In this document: piece after piece, positions 1-6,442 of the stretch
How the letters are laid out: each line of letters begins with the position of its first letter
How positions within the stretch are numbered: position 1 is the stretch's first letter
Assembly (NCBI GenBank): GCA_021772365.1
Contig: JAJFMC010000284.1
Coordinates: forward strand, 1 to 14,591
Direction of reading: 5' to 3'
Length of the DNA: 14,591 bases
Source: Chlamydiota bacterium
GTDB taxonomy: Bacteria; Chlamydiota; Chlamydiia; Chlamydiales; Criblamydiaceae
Notes under the pieces: generated by a model
Databases searched by the model: none
What the model saw: the letters and a program-made list of their open reading frames with translations, nothing else
Told to the model about the DNA's origin: nothing
Made by a program: the position numbers and the translations under genes

Positions 1-1
1 C

Positions 2-85
2 GCCGTCAATAATGACGAGGTCAAAAAACGGTTCACCGGCCTCCAACAGTCCATAACAGAACTCAATAGCCCCACTCGTTTATAA
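2..85 (+). CDS. 3' end of an unidentified upstream gene (partial)
   Basis: An open frame enters from the left edge and gives 27 residues ending in ...ITELNSPTRL before a TAA stop. The segment is polar and looks like an amphipathic helical C-terminus, with charged and Gln-rich residues (DEVKKRF, LQQSITEL). The stop overlaps the ATG of the next gene in a TAATG junction, an arrangement seen at two other gene joints here, which argues that the frame is real and translationally coupled to the phospholipase-D-like gene. Too little is visible to name a function. A minus-strand frame over the same bases is also open but has no start codon inside the window. Confidence 0.45.
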   Translation, partial: AVNNDEVKKRFTGLQQSITELNSPTRL

Positions 86-1134
86 TGTATGCTTCTAGAC
101 TCTTGATCATCTTCCTGTCCGCTGTTTTACTTTCCTACAGCCTTTACCAAATTGCTGAGCGGATCACAACAGTCACCTTACCGGCTGAAGGTGGCGATAC
201 GTTATTGTACAGTAACCAGTCACGTGATGATTTAACGAAAGCATATTTACAATCAATAGAATCTGCAGAGGAGTCGATCCTTTTGCTGATCTACAACCTG
301 AGCGATCCTTCTGTCACACATGCGCTACGTCGGAAAGCTGAAGAGGGTGTAGACGTAACGGTTATCTGTGATGGGAATGCATCACGTCGAGCCAAAAAAT
401 ATCTTGGAAGCAGTGTGAAGGTGTACCAGCGTCACGACAATGGGTTAATGCATTTAAAGATATTGGTCGTCGATGATTACCTCGTTCTGCTTGGCTCTGC
501 CAATTTATCGAGACATTCGTTAAGGATTCACGGCAACCTCGTGATGGCTTTTGACAGCCGAGAGATTGCCTCTTTCGTAAAGCAACGCGCCAAAGAAGTC
601 GCTATTGGAAAGCCCAGTAAACAGGATACATCCAAAACTTTCATCGTAGGAAGTCAACCGTTGGAGCTGTGGTTTTTACCAAGTAATCAAAAGGCGATCG
701 ATAGGATCATTTCCCTCATCGACCAAGCGAAGAAATCTTTAAAAATCGCGATGTATACATGGACGCGTAGAGATTTCGCCGAGGCCGTTGTACGATCAGC
801 TTTAAGAGGAGTAAAAATCGAAGCAGTCATTGACCGCGACTCAACGAAGAGTTCCAGCAAAAAAATAGCGAGGTATCTGTATCGAGAGAAAATACCATTA
901 CTTATCAATACGAATCCAGGGCTTCTTCACCATAAATTTTTGTTGGTCGATGAAACAATATTAGTGAACGGCTCTGCGAATTGGACCAAAGCAGCTTTCG
1001 CGAAAAACAACGATTGCTTTGTCATTCTTCTCGACCTGACAGAGCAACAACTTTCAGTGTTGAATTCCATGTGGAAGACAATCAAAACAGAAGCGAGAGC
1101 TTTTAAGCCACGGCACCCTTCCCCCACCCCTTGA
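85..1134 (+). CDS. Phospholipase D superfamily protein, two HKD motifs, N-terminal membrane anchor
   Basis: A 349-residue protein with two HxKxxxxD motifs. The first has H123, K125 and D130, followed by GSAN at 137-140. The second has H282, K284 and D289, followed by GSAN at 296-299. The two halves form the usual pseudo-dimeric PLD fold, in which each HKD supplies part of one active site cleaving phosphodiester bonds of phospholipids or nucleic acid. Residues 5-20 are strongly hydrophobic after one Arg, so it is probably a signal anchor or uncleaved signal peptide placing the enzyme at or across the inner membrane. All catalytic residues are present, so it should be active. The family includes phospholipases, cardiolipin synthases and Nuc-type endonucleases, and the substrate cannot be chosen from sequence. 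The length is below that of typical cardiolipin synthases with paired transmembrane helices. The ATG overlaps the upstream stop (TAATG) and lacks a clear Shine-Dalgarno, which fits translational coupling. Confidence 0.85.
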   Translation: MYASRLLIIFLSAVLLSYSLYQIAERITTVTLPAEGGDTLLYSNQSRDDLTKAYLQSIESAEESILLLIYNLSDPSVTHALRRKAEEGVDVTVICDGNASRRAKKYLGSSVKVYQRHDNGLMHLKILVVDDYLVLLGSANLSRHSLRIHGNLVMAFDSREIASFVKQRAKEVAIGKPSKQDTSKTFIVGSQPLELWFLPSNQKAIDRIISLIDQAKKSLKIAMYTWTRRDFAEAVVRSALRGVKIEAVIDRDSTKSSSKKIARYLYREKIPLLINTNPGLLHHKFLLVDETILVNGSANWTKAAFAKNNDCFVILLDLTEQQLSVLNSMWKTIKTEARAFKPRHPSPTP

Positions 1135-1152
1135 TTAAAATATTCATTTACA

Positions 1153-1180
1153 CTACAACAAGCTCTTTTGTAGAGGAGGG
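1153..1180 (+). promoter_or_regulatory. Hairpin abutting a strong Shine-Dalgarno in the midA-like gene leader
   Basis: CTACAA (1153-1158) and TTGTAG (1168-1173) form a 6-bp stem with a 9-nt loop. It touches the Shine-Dalgarno GAGGAGGG (1173-1180), which lies about 9 nt before the ATG at 1189. The strong SD decides the start codon. A weak promoter-like pair, TTGATT at 1131-1136 and TACAAC at 1154-1159 with 17-bp spacing, lies over the upstream stop codon. It matches consensus at only 4 of 6 positions in each box and is not firm. Confidence 0.35.
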
Positions 1181-1188
1181 TTGTAAGT

Positions 1189-3120
1189 ATGCTAGACCTA
1201 CTATTTTCAAGCTACCAAGAAAAACATTACTTTATTCGAGATATTTGTAATGGAGTAAAGTACCAGTACGAGTACCGCTCTTCTGAAAGGTTGCAACTAT
1301 CCCCGCACCAAAACAAGAGGTGTTTGGATATTCTATCCATCGACCTGAACAGCGATAAAACACCTTCACATTATTCCTTAATTGACACACTTGATCTCGA
1401 TATTTCCCAATATAAACGAGGAAGGGCTAAGGCTATCTCTCAGGCTTTCACTTTCAAAGAGTATATGGAGTTTTCGTTGTATGACTCCAAAGTCGGTTAT
1501 TACACCACTAACCAGGGCCTCGGACGGGATTTTCAAACAAAACCAATGCGCCATTCTCCCCACTACGGAATGTGGGCGGGTGAGCTGATATTTCAACTAT
1601 GGATGAAAATGATCGATGACAACTCCCTTGTCATCAACGAGCCCTTCCACATCATCGAAGGCGGTGCAGGGACAGGCATTTTCGCTCGCGACATCATCAA
1701 CTACGCAGCCAGTAAAAATACAGGTAAAGACAGTTTACGAAAGCGATTTTACGACAACCTTTTCTACTTGATCCTCGAAATATCGCCGGAATTGGTAGAG
1801 AAACAGAAGAAGACGTTATTTAAATGTGATAGCAAATACGCGATTTATCATGGTGATATTAGGCATCTTGAGAAGGAAGTAACCGATAAACTTTCGGCTA
1901 AGGGATTTTTTCTATCTAATGAGCTACCAGACGCATTTTCCATGCACAAAGTACGGCGCATGGACAACAAACTACAGGTATCAATTGTTTTCCCTGTATT
2001 GAAGCAAAAATTGAGAGCTAATCAAACTATAGTCGATTGTGACCTGTTTATCCGACATTTTCTATTTCCCCAAAAAAGTTCCCAACCTAAAGATTACCTT
2101 CTTTCGAAAGACCTTTATCAACGTCTATCCAAACATCTATCGTTAAACGAAATTCATAAACGCTTCGATTGGGAAGAGCTCTGGATAAATGGTCAAGAAA
2201 TTGAGGAGATACGGCGCTTTATTCATACTCATACTCCATTTTTTGGTAAGATGGTGAAAAATCGCGAATACCCCTTGAATACAGACCTTCGCCACTTTCA
2301 GAAGAGCACCTCCAACCTTATCGAAGCGGGATATAAAGTGACGATTGATTACCAAGAAAACAATCATACAATCATCAATGCTAAAGACTCTTTTCGCTGC
2401 TACCCCGGAGGAGTAAAGCATGACTTCAAAATTCTTCCCGGAACGTATGATATCACTGCCGACGTCAACGCATCGAGTCTAGCAGAAGAAGGAATGCAAG
2501 TTGGGTGGAAACCTGTATTCTTTGGGACAGAGAGGATGCTTCTTGCACTAGGCAACCATGAAACGATCGACCAACTAGCACGCGTACGAATGAATTTCAA
2601 AGTTGTGATAGAGAAAAAAGGCGGTCAAGAAGCAGAAAATTCCCTACCCATCATCAGTTTACCCCTGACATATCGCGATCTTCTCCTCAATCAGTGTGAT
2701 CTCCTACCCAAAATATTCAAAGACGTAATAGACAAAGACGAGTTCACTATTTCAATGGTTGCCCATAACCTCTATGCTGCTCTGTTGGATCTAAAAGACC
2801 CTGTAAGACGAAAATTTGACAGGAAGGACCATAAATCGTTGAAACGCATAAACGACTCGATTAGTCCACTTAGTAAAGACCTCAAAAAAGCGATCAAATT
2901 GGTATTTAAAAGCTTTCTGGGGAAGAATAGCCTTCTACTAGTAGCAAAAGATTATGAAAATCTAAGTCAGTTAGAACTCAAGCGTATGGCCTTTGTCTTC
3001 AATCGGTCAAAAACCAAGGATTCTGTGGATTATTTGGCATTTTTAATCATCCGTCAAGTTCTCCAAATGTTCTACTACTTCCGACATCACCCGCCAATGC
3101 TACCAATAAAATTAGGGTAA
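1189..3120 (+). CDS. SAM-dependent methyltransferase, MidA/NDUFAF7 (DUF185) family, extended at both ends
   Basis: A 643-residue protein with MidA/NDUFAF7 signatures in order. These are FKEYMEFSLYDSKVGYYTT (89-107), a degenerate GDFxT segment (GRDFQT, 112-117), the SAM-binding glycine motif EGGAGTG (157-163), an acidic strand end LILEIS (194-199), SNELPDAFSMHKV (243-255, like ANELLDALPVHRV), VTIDY (384-388), FRCYPGG (402-408) and DITADVN (421-427). NDUFAF7 dimethylates an arginine of complex I subunit NDUFS2, and bacterial members mostly lack a known substrate. The core spans roughly residues 85-480. About 85 N-terminal and 160 C-terminal residues lie outside the usual fold and resemble nothing I recognise. 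No signal peptide is seen, so it is probably cytosolic. It stands alone on the + strand, converging on the minus-strand operon. The family call is firm; the target is unknown. Confidence 0.8.
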   Translation: MLDLLFSSYQEKHYFIRDICNGVKYQYEYRSSERLQLSPHQNKRCLDILSIDLNSDKTPSHYSLIDTLDLDISQYKRGRAKAISQAFTFKEYMEFSLYDSKVGYYTTNQGLGRDFQTKPMRHSPHYGMWAGELIFQLWMKMIDDNSLVINEPFHIIEGGAGTGIFARDIINYAASKNTGKDSLRKRFYDNLFYLILEISPELVEKQKKTLFKCDSKYAIYHGDIRHLEKEVTDKLSAKGFFLSNELPDAFSMHKVRRMDNKLQVSIVFPVLKQKLRANQTIVDCDLFIRHFLFPQKSSQPKDYLLSKDLYQRLSKHLSLNEIHKRFDWEELWINGQEIEEIRRFIHTHTPFFGKMVKNREYPLNTDLRHFQKSTSNLIEAGYKVTIDYQENNHTIINAKDSFRCYPGGVKHDFKILPGTYDITADVNASSLAEEGMQVGWKPVFFGTERMLLALGNHETIDQLARVRMNFKVVIEKKGGQEAENSLPIISLPLTYRDLLLNQCDLLPKIFKDVIDKDEFTISMVAHNLYAALLDLKDPVRRKFDRKDHKSLKRINDSISPLSKDLKKAIKLVFKSFLGKNSLLLVAKDYENLSQLELKRMAFVFNRSKTKDSVDYLAFLIIRQVLQMFYYFRHHPPMLPIKLG

Positions 3121-3173
3121 AAAAAAGCCCGCAAACAAGAGAAAAAATGAGGGAAAACTCTTCTTTACAGGCT
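3119..3173 (-). terminator. Intrinsic terminator forming hairpin B of the small RNA
   Basis: On the minus strand, AGCCTGTAAAGAAGAG pairs with CTCTTGTTTGCGGGCT across a 16-nt loop and is followed directly by seven T (3125-3119), which overlap the TAA stop of the convergent methyltransferase gene. The substitutions in the middle of the stem are G-U pairs in the minus-strand RNA but would be C-A mismatches in a + strand RNA, and the T run is on the minus strand only. Both favour minus-strand use. The loop is larger than in typical terminators. It could also end read-through from the outer-membrane protein gene at 3400. Confidence 0.6.
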
Positions 3174-3222
3174 AAAAAATGGTGCTGTGTAGAGGAGAAG
3201 AAAAATGAGGGTGAAACTTCTC
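3137..3222 (-). repeat. Two copies of a hairpin module with near-identical 16-nt loops
   Basis: Copy 1 occupies 3137-3162 and copy 2 occupies 3195-3222. The loops (3142-3157 and 3201-3216) share the 11-nt core CCCTCATTTTT on the minus strand. The flanking stems are AAGAG/CTCTT in one and GAGAAG/CTTCTC in the other. Conserved loop with divergent but complementary stems suggests duplication followed by selection for structure. Confidence 0.7.
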
Positions 3223-3257
3223 GTCTGTCAAAGCACTAACAGGTTTCTTATAAACTT

Positions 3258-3286
3258 ATTATAACTAACTGTTTTAAAATTGTCAA
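3258..3286 (-). promoter_or_regulatory. Consensus sigma-70/sigma-66 type promoter for the small RNA
   Basis: Read on the minus strand, TTGACA (3286-3281) and TATAAT (3263-3258) match consensus at all 12 positions with an exact 17-bp spacer. Immediately upstream (about 3287-3306) is an A/T-rich stretch suitable as an UP element. No coding sequence starts downstream before the terminator at 3119, so this promoter appears to serve only a short transcript. It is much closer to consensus than the other promoter candidates in the window. Confidence 0.75.
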
Positions 3287-3399
3287 CAATATATTTAATA
3301 AAAAACCTCAACCAGTTAATTAACACTAGAATATTTAATTACATTATTAAACTGAACAGATCCAATTTCTAGTCATTTAAGAGGATTTACTGACAGTCT
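3287..3399. other. AT-rich non-coding stretch between the sRNA promoter and the outer-membrane protein gene
   Basis: This is the remainder of the convergent intergenic gap. It is rich in A/T. It holds an imperfect inverted pair near 3314-3324 and 3345-3355 (CAGTTAATTAA versus TTATTAAACTG) that is too weak to call a terminator. Its left end probably supplies the A/T-rich upstream element of the sRNA promoter. No ORF, tRNA or convincing terminator for the gene ending at 3400 was seen. Confidence 0.5.
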
Positions 3400-4206
3400 C
3401 TAAAGGCCGAAGGGGTAATCGTAAGAGATGTAATAAATATTAGCGTTTACAGGGCAATTCCTTGCATGGAAGCGGTGGGCGTAGCCTAAGCTTAACGACC
3501 CGTCACATTCGAACGTATAGCGATACACCGTCCCAAAGTCGATGGATTGGTGCATGATGGAACCATAACCATCGAAGAGGAACACGTCGAGATTTTCGTC
3601 ACCCAAGCCGTAAATCCCTTCGGCGTAAAGGCGAACGCGTTGGCGGTCGCACCAATTGTACTCCCAAGCTAACTCGCCATGTAGCCATGGTGAGCCGTGG
3701 TCACCCATGCCGATACCGGCAACAGCCCATGTTCTCGATGTCCATGTATTATAACAAGGACACTCTTTACCGATAGCGACATGAAACTCCCCTTCTATGC
3801 CGCCGTGGTGAAAGGTGCTCACATCTTTTAGTGATAACGAAAACACTTGTGCAATTGTGACACCCGCAACGAGGCTTACCGGATCGCCAATGATATCGTC
3901 AAAAATCTGATAGCGCAAGGTTGCTTTAGCATTGTCAGGTCCAAGGTGATGACGTTTAGTACCGGAAAAGGTAAGTTCCATCTCGCCACAAAAGTCGTCA
4001 TACGCTAACTCAAGACCCGCGATATAAAAGTCATCTTTCGATTTCCAATATATCGTCCGCGTTCCTTCGTTCACATCACAATACTGCTGGTGTAGATACG
4101 TAAAATACGATTGAAACTCAAGATACCGAGGAAACCATGGCTTCAGGTCGGTACCCGAAAGCCATGATGACCATAAAAGCAGTGGGATAAGAAAAAGCTT
4201 TCGCAT
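3400..4206 (-). CDS. Predicted cysteine-containing outer-membrane beta-barrel protein
   Basis: A 268-residue protein with a likely Sec signal peptide (MRKLFLIPLLLWSSWLSG, cleavage near 18-19). The rest alternates short amphipathic strands rich in Tyr, Trp and Phe with polar turns, as in outer-membrane beta-barrels, for example LRYQIF, VSLVAGVTIAQVFSL, RVRLYAEGIYGLG and GSLSLGYAHRF. It ends in YISYDYPFGL. The predicted mature part has seven cysteines (43, 73, 149, 151, 186, 234, 251), fitting the disulfide-linked envelope of Chlamydiota. I do not recognise the specific family. Its ATG overlaps the trxB stop (TAATG). The nearest SD-like run, AAGAGGAA, is about a dozen bases upstream, so expression is probably coupled to trxB. 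A porin or structural envelope role is inferred from shape only. Confidence 0.7.
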   Translation of the reverse strand: MRKLFLIPLLLWSSWLSGTDLKPWFPRYLEFQSYFTYLHQQYCDVNEGTRTIYWKSKDDFYIAGLELAYDDFCGEMELTFSGTKRHHLGPDNAKATLRYQIFDDIIGDPVSLVAGVTIAQVFSLSLKDVSTFHHGGIEGEFHVAIGKECPCYNTWTSRTWAVAGIGMGDHGSPWLHGELAWEYNWCDRQRVRLYAEGIYGLGDENLDVFLFDGYGSIMHQSIDFGTVYRYTFECDGSLSLGYAHRFHARNCPVNANIYYISYDYPFGL

Positions 4207-5165
4207 TATTCAGCTATTCCTCTTGCAGCTAATTCACGTTCAGCTTCGATTGCAGCCATACAACCTGTTCCAGCAGCTGTTATGGCTTGGCGGTATACAT
4301 GATCCATTGCATCACCACAAGCAAAAACCAATTCCTTAGAGGTGCGTGTCGTTCCATTCTCTACTTTGATATATCCTGTATCATATAGATCGATATGTCC
4401 CTTGAGAAAGCCTGTATTCGGTTTATGGCCTACAGCAAAGAACACGCCGCCAGCATCGCGAAGTTCTTCTTTTCCGGTTTTAACGTTCTTAAGGTGAACT
4501 TTTTCGACAACATGTTCACCGTCAACGCAAGTGATGACTGTATCCCAAAGGATTTCGACTTTTGGGTGTTCAATTGCGCGTTGCTGCATAATTTTAGATG
4601 CACGAAGTTCATCACGTCTGTGAACGAGATATACTTTTTTGGCAAATTTTGTGAGAAATGTCGCCTCTTCAATAGCGGAGTCGCCACCACCAATGACGTA
4701 CAGGTCTTTTTCACGAAAAATCGGCATCGCTCCATCACACACAGCACAAGCAGTTACACCTTTCTGCCATAATTCTCCATCGTGTGTTCCAGGAATATCC
4801 AAACGTTTTGCTGTCGCACCTGTTGAGATAATCACACAATCAGCGAGGTATTCGTTATTTTTACCTCTAACGGTGTAGGGATGACTACTAAAGTCTACTT
4901 CGACAACGTCATCGGGCACAAGAATTGTTCCAAAGCGAGTGGATTGTCTACGAAAATGCTCCATGAGTAGTGGTCCAGAGATACCTTCAGGGAATCCGGG
5001 ATAGTTTTCAACATCTGTCGTTGTCATCAGCTGTCCACCTGCAGGTCCTGAAAAAAAACCTTCAAAAAGGACAGGTTCAAGATTTGCTCTAGAGGCATAG
5101 ATTGCTGCTGTATATCCTGCCGGCCCAGATCCAATGATAACAACTTTTGCTCTTTTTGTAGTCAT
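4206..5165 (-). CDS. trxB: Thioredoxin reductase (NADPH)
   Basis: A 319-residue flavoprotein of normal length for low-molecular-weight thioredoxin reductase. It has the FAD dinucleotide motif GSGPAG (12-17), the redox-active pair C140 and C143 in TACAVCDGA, the NADPH-binding GGGDSA (159-164) followed by the VHRRDELRAS segment (181-190) that contacts the 2'-phosphate, and a C-terminal FAD motif around ACGDA (282-286). It transfers electrons from NADPH through FAD to thioredoxin in the cytosol, supporting ribonucleotide reductase and oxidative defence. The start is fixed by AGGAG about six bases before the ATG. It lies 39 bp after holB on the same strand and its stop overlaps the outer-membrane protein start. 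All catalytic residues are present. Confidence 0.97.
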   Translation of the reverse strand: MTTKRAKVVIIGSGPAGYTAAIYASRANLEPVLFEGFFSGPAGGQLMTTTDVENYPGFPEGISGPLLMEHFRRQSTRFGTILVPDDVVEVDFSSHPYTVRGKNNEYLADCVIISTGATAKRLDIPGTHDGELWQKGVTACAVCDGAMPIFREKDLYVIGGGDSAIEEATFLTKFAKKVYLVHRRDELRASKIMQQRAIEHPKVEILWDTVITCVDGEHVVEKVHLKNVKTGKEELRDAGGVFFAVGHKPNTGFLKGHIDLYDTGYIKVENGTTRTSKELVFACGDAMDHVYRQAITAAGTGCMAAIEAERELAARGIAE

Positions 5166-5204
5166 GTGACTCTCCTAATGATGATATTTAAGAAAACTAC
5201 TTTA

Positions 5205-6305
5205 TCATAAAAAGTTTAGTTTGAGAAACAGATTCTCTAAGCAAATTGACAGAGAGGTTGAACGTGCTAAGGATGCACGTGCACTTTTGATCATCTCCTG
5301 TACTTCTTCCAGGGGAAGTGGTTCAGCAACAATGACCATTTCCTGCATTACCGGCTCGTAATCTTTATTGATTATGTAGCGGTTATCGCCACCCAGATAT
5401 AAAAGTTGTACATCCCTGTACCAGGTAATGATAATGTCGAGAAGGCTATGAGCTCCATGAAGCTGGCGCATAGCGACAGCCCCTTCAACCTCTTTGTTGA
5501 TGCCATTTCTCTGTGTTGCCGACATGTCATCAATAGAGGAGCCAGCGAGAAGCTCTTCTCGAATGGTTGTCTCAGCCTCCTTTTTTGATATGTCAACCTG
5601 GCTACTGATTTCTTTAACGAAGTCCGTTAATTCTGCGTAGGTACTCACACATCCTTTTGCCAAGAACTCAAGGACTCGGTCGCGCAACGGATCGCCACCC
5701 TTTTGCATTAGCTTCAAGGCTTTACCGACTGAACCACCGGCCATTTCTGCGTAGCGACGCGCCTCGTCCGAGGGGCTGTGGTGCTGGTCTGTAAGGAACA
5801 TTGAGATATCGCGATCACGTACCCTATGAAAATGTAGAGTACGGCAGCGGGAAAGGACTGTGGGTAACAAGGCTTCAGGAGAGTGTGTAAGAAGGATAAT
5901 AATACTTTGTTTTGAAGGTTCTTCGAACGTTTTGAGGAGAGCGTTAGCGCTATAGGTCATCATGCGGTGAGCATCATGAATGATGTACACCTTCCATTTT
6001 GCTTCAAAAGGGTGTAGATAAACATCATCATTAAATTGACGCATGGATTCGATGCTATGAATACCAGACTTCCCTTCCGGGCGGAAATGTCGTATATCGG
6101 GATGGTTACCCGTTTCAATTTTGTGTTTATGTGATCCGTGAGGGTCATTCTGGCACATGACCAATTTAGCAAGTTCTATAGCAAAAAGGCTCTTGCCGAT
6201 GCCTTCGGGACCGGCGAATAGTAGGGAGTTCCCGATTGTTTGCGTTTCGACCATCCTGTTGAGGTAGTCTTTGATATGGTCATTACCAATAATATTTTCA
6301 AACAT
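5205..6305 (-). CDS. holB: DNA polymerase III clamp loader, delta' subunit
   Basis: A 366-residue AAA+ protein. It opens with FENIIGNDHIKDYLNRMV, the typical clamp-loader N-terminus. It has a complete P-loop GPEGIGKS (32-39), a Walker-B-like strand VYIIHDAHRM (106-115), SANALLKTFEEP (119-130) and the SRC motif (152-154) that carries the trans-acting arginine finger in delta' and gamma/tau. These place it as delta', part of the complex that opens and loads the beta sliding clamp. E. coli delta' has a four-cysteine zinc module after the P-loop. Here only C51 remains, in a shortened segment rich in His (56, 59, 61). The C-terminal part is divergent. Linkage to tmk is common in bacteria. No strong Shine-Dalgarno precedes the ATG, and a 281-bp gap separates it from tmk. 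Confidence 0.88.
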   Translation of the reverse strand: MFENIIGNDHIKDYLNRMVETQTIGNSLLFAGPEGIGKSLFAIELAKLVMCQNDPHGSHKHKIETGNHPDIRHFRPEGKSGIHSIESMRQFNDDVYLHPFEAKWKVYIIHDAHRMMTYSANALLKTFEEPSKQSIIILLTHSPEALLPTVLSRCRTLHFHRVRDRDISMFLTDQHHSPSDEARRYAEMAGGSVGKALKLMQKGGDPLRDRVLEFLAKGCVSTYAELTDFVKEISSQVDISKKEAETTIREELLAGSSIDDMSATQRNGINKEVEGAVAMRQLHGAHSLLDIIITWYRDVQLLYLGGDNRYIINKDYEPVMQEMVIVAEPLPLEEVQEMIKSARASLARSTSLSICLENLFLKLNFL

Positions 6306-6409
6306 TGACTTAGATTACCATTTTAAAGCTCGTTGCGATAGACCTATTCTAAACGATTTTGAAAAATAATTACAGAGAGAAAATTTAGGAACTCATATGC
6401 TGCAGGGAT

Positions 6410-6442
6410 GAGTATTATACTCCTTCATGACGTCACCATTAC
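6410..6442 (-). promoter_or_regulatory. Weak promoter candidate upstream of holB within a 13-bp palindrome
   Basis: A TATAAT on the minus strand (6419-6414) sits inside the perfect palindrome GAGTATTATACTC (6410-6422), about 108 bp before the holB start. The hexamer 17 bp upstream, GTAATG, is a poor -35 match, although a run of A from the palindromic repeat lies just beyond. The palindrome could be an operator or chance. The 281-bp gap from tmk makes a separate holB promoter plausible. Confidence 0.25.

Larger units (their letters stand above)
3119..3251 (-). ncRNA. Candidate small RNA with two hairpins sharing a CCCUCAUUUUU loop
   Basis: No ORF covers this stretch between convergent genes. 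On the minus strand a consensus promoter ends at 3258, so transcription should begin near 3251. The predicted RNA is about 130 nt. Hairpin A (3236 to 3182) has an outer stem GTGCT/AGCAC, an internal loop, AGA/TCT, a C-C mismatch, and an inner stem GAGAAG/CTTCTC closing the 16-nt loop TTTCACCCTCATTTTT. Hairpin B (3173 to 3126) has 16-nt arms with 15 of 16 positions paired (two G-U, one G-G mismatch) closing the 16-nt loop TTTTCCCTCATTTTTT. Seven T follow. The loops match while the inner stems differ in sequence but still pair, which is a signature of RNA structure. The loop core contains CCCUC, complementary to Shine-Dalgarno GAGGG, so a trans-acting translational repressor is possible. That role is inference. 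I do not recognise a known RNA family. Confidence 0.6.

Noticed and set aside
1..79. Minus-strand open frame with a LLEAGEPFFDLVIIDG-like segment
   Set aside because: It is bounded by a stop at about 80-82 with no usable start codon inside, and the opposite frame ends in a TAATG coupling to the next gene, which is better supported.
81..86. TATAAT as a promoter for the phospholipase-D-like gene
   Set aside because: It overlaps the start codon itself and has no -35 match 16-18 bp upstream.
85..1134. The phospholipase-D-like protein as a toxin or defence nuclease
   Set aside because: There are no partner or immunity genes nearby, and the family is too broad for such a claim.
3126..3236. Reading the twin hairpins as + strand 3' elements or a terminator of the methyltransferase gene
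   Set aside because: On the + strand the stems are followed by A-rich or mixed sequence rather than T, and hairpin B pairs less well. The promoter and T-run both lie on the minus strand.
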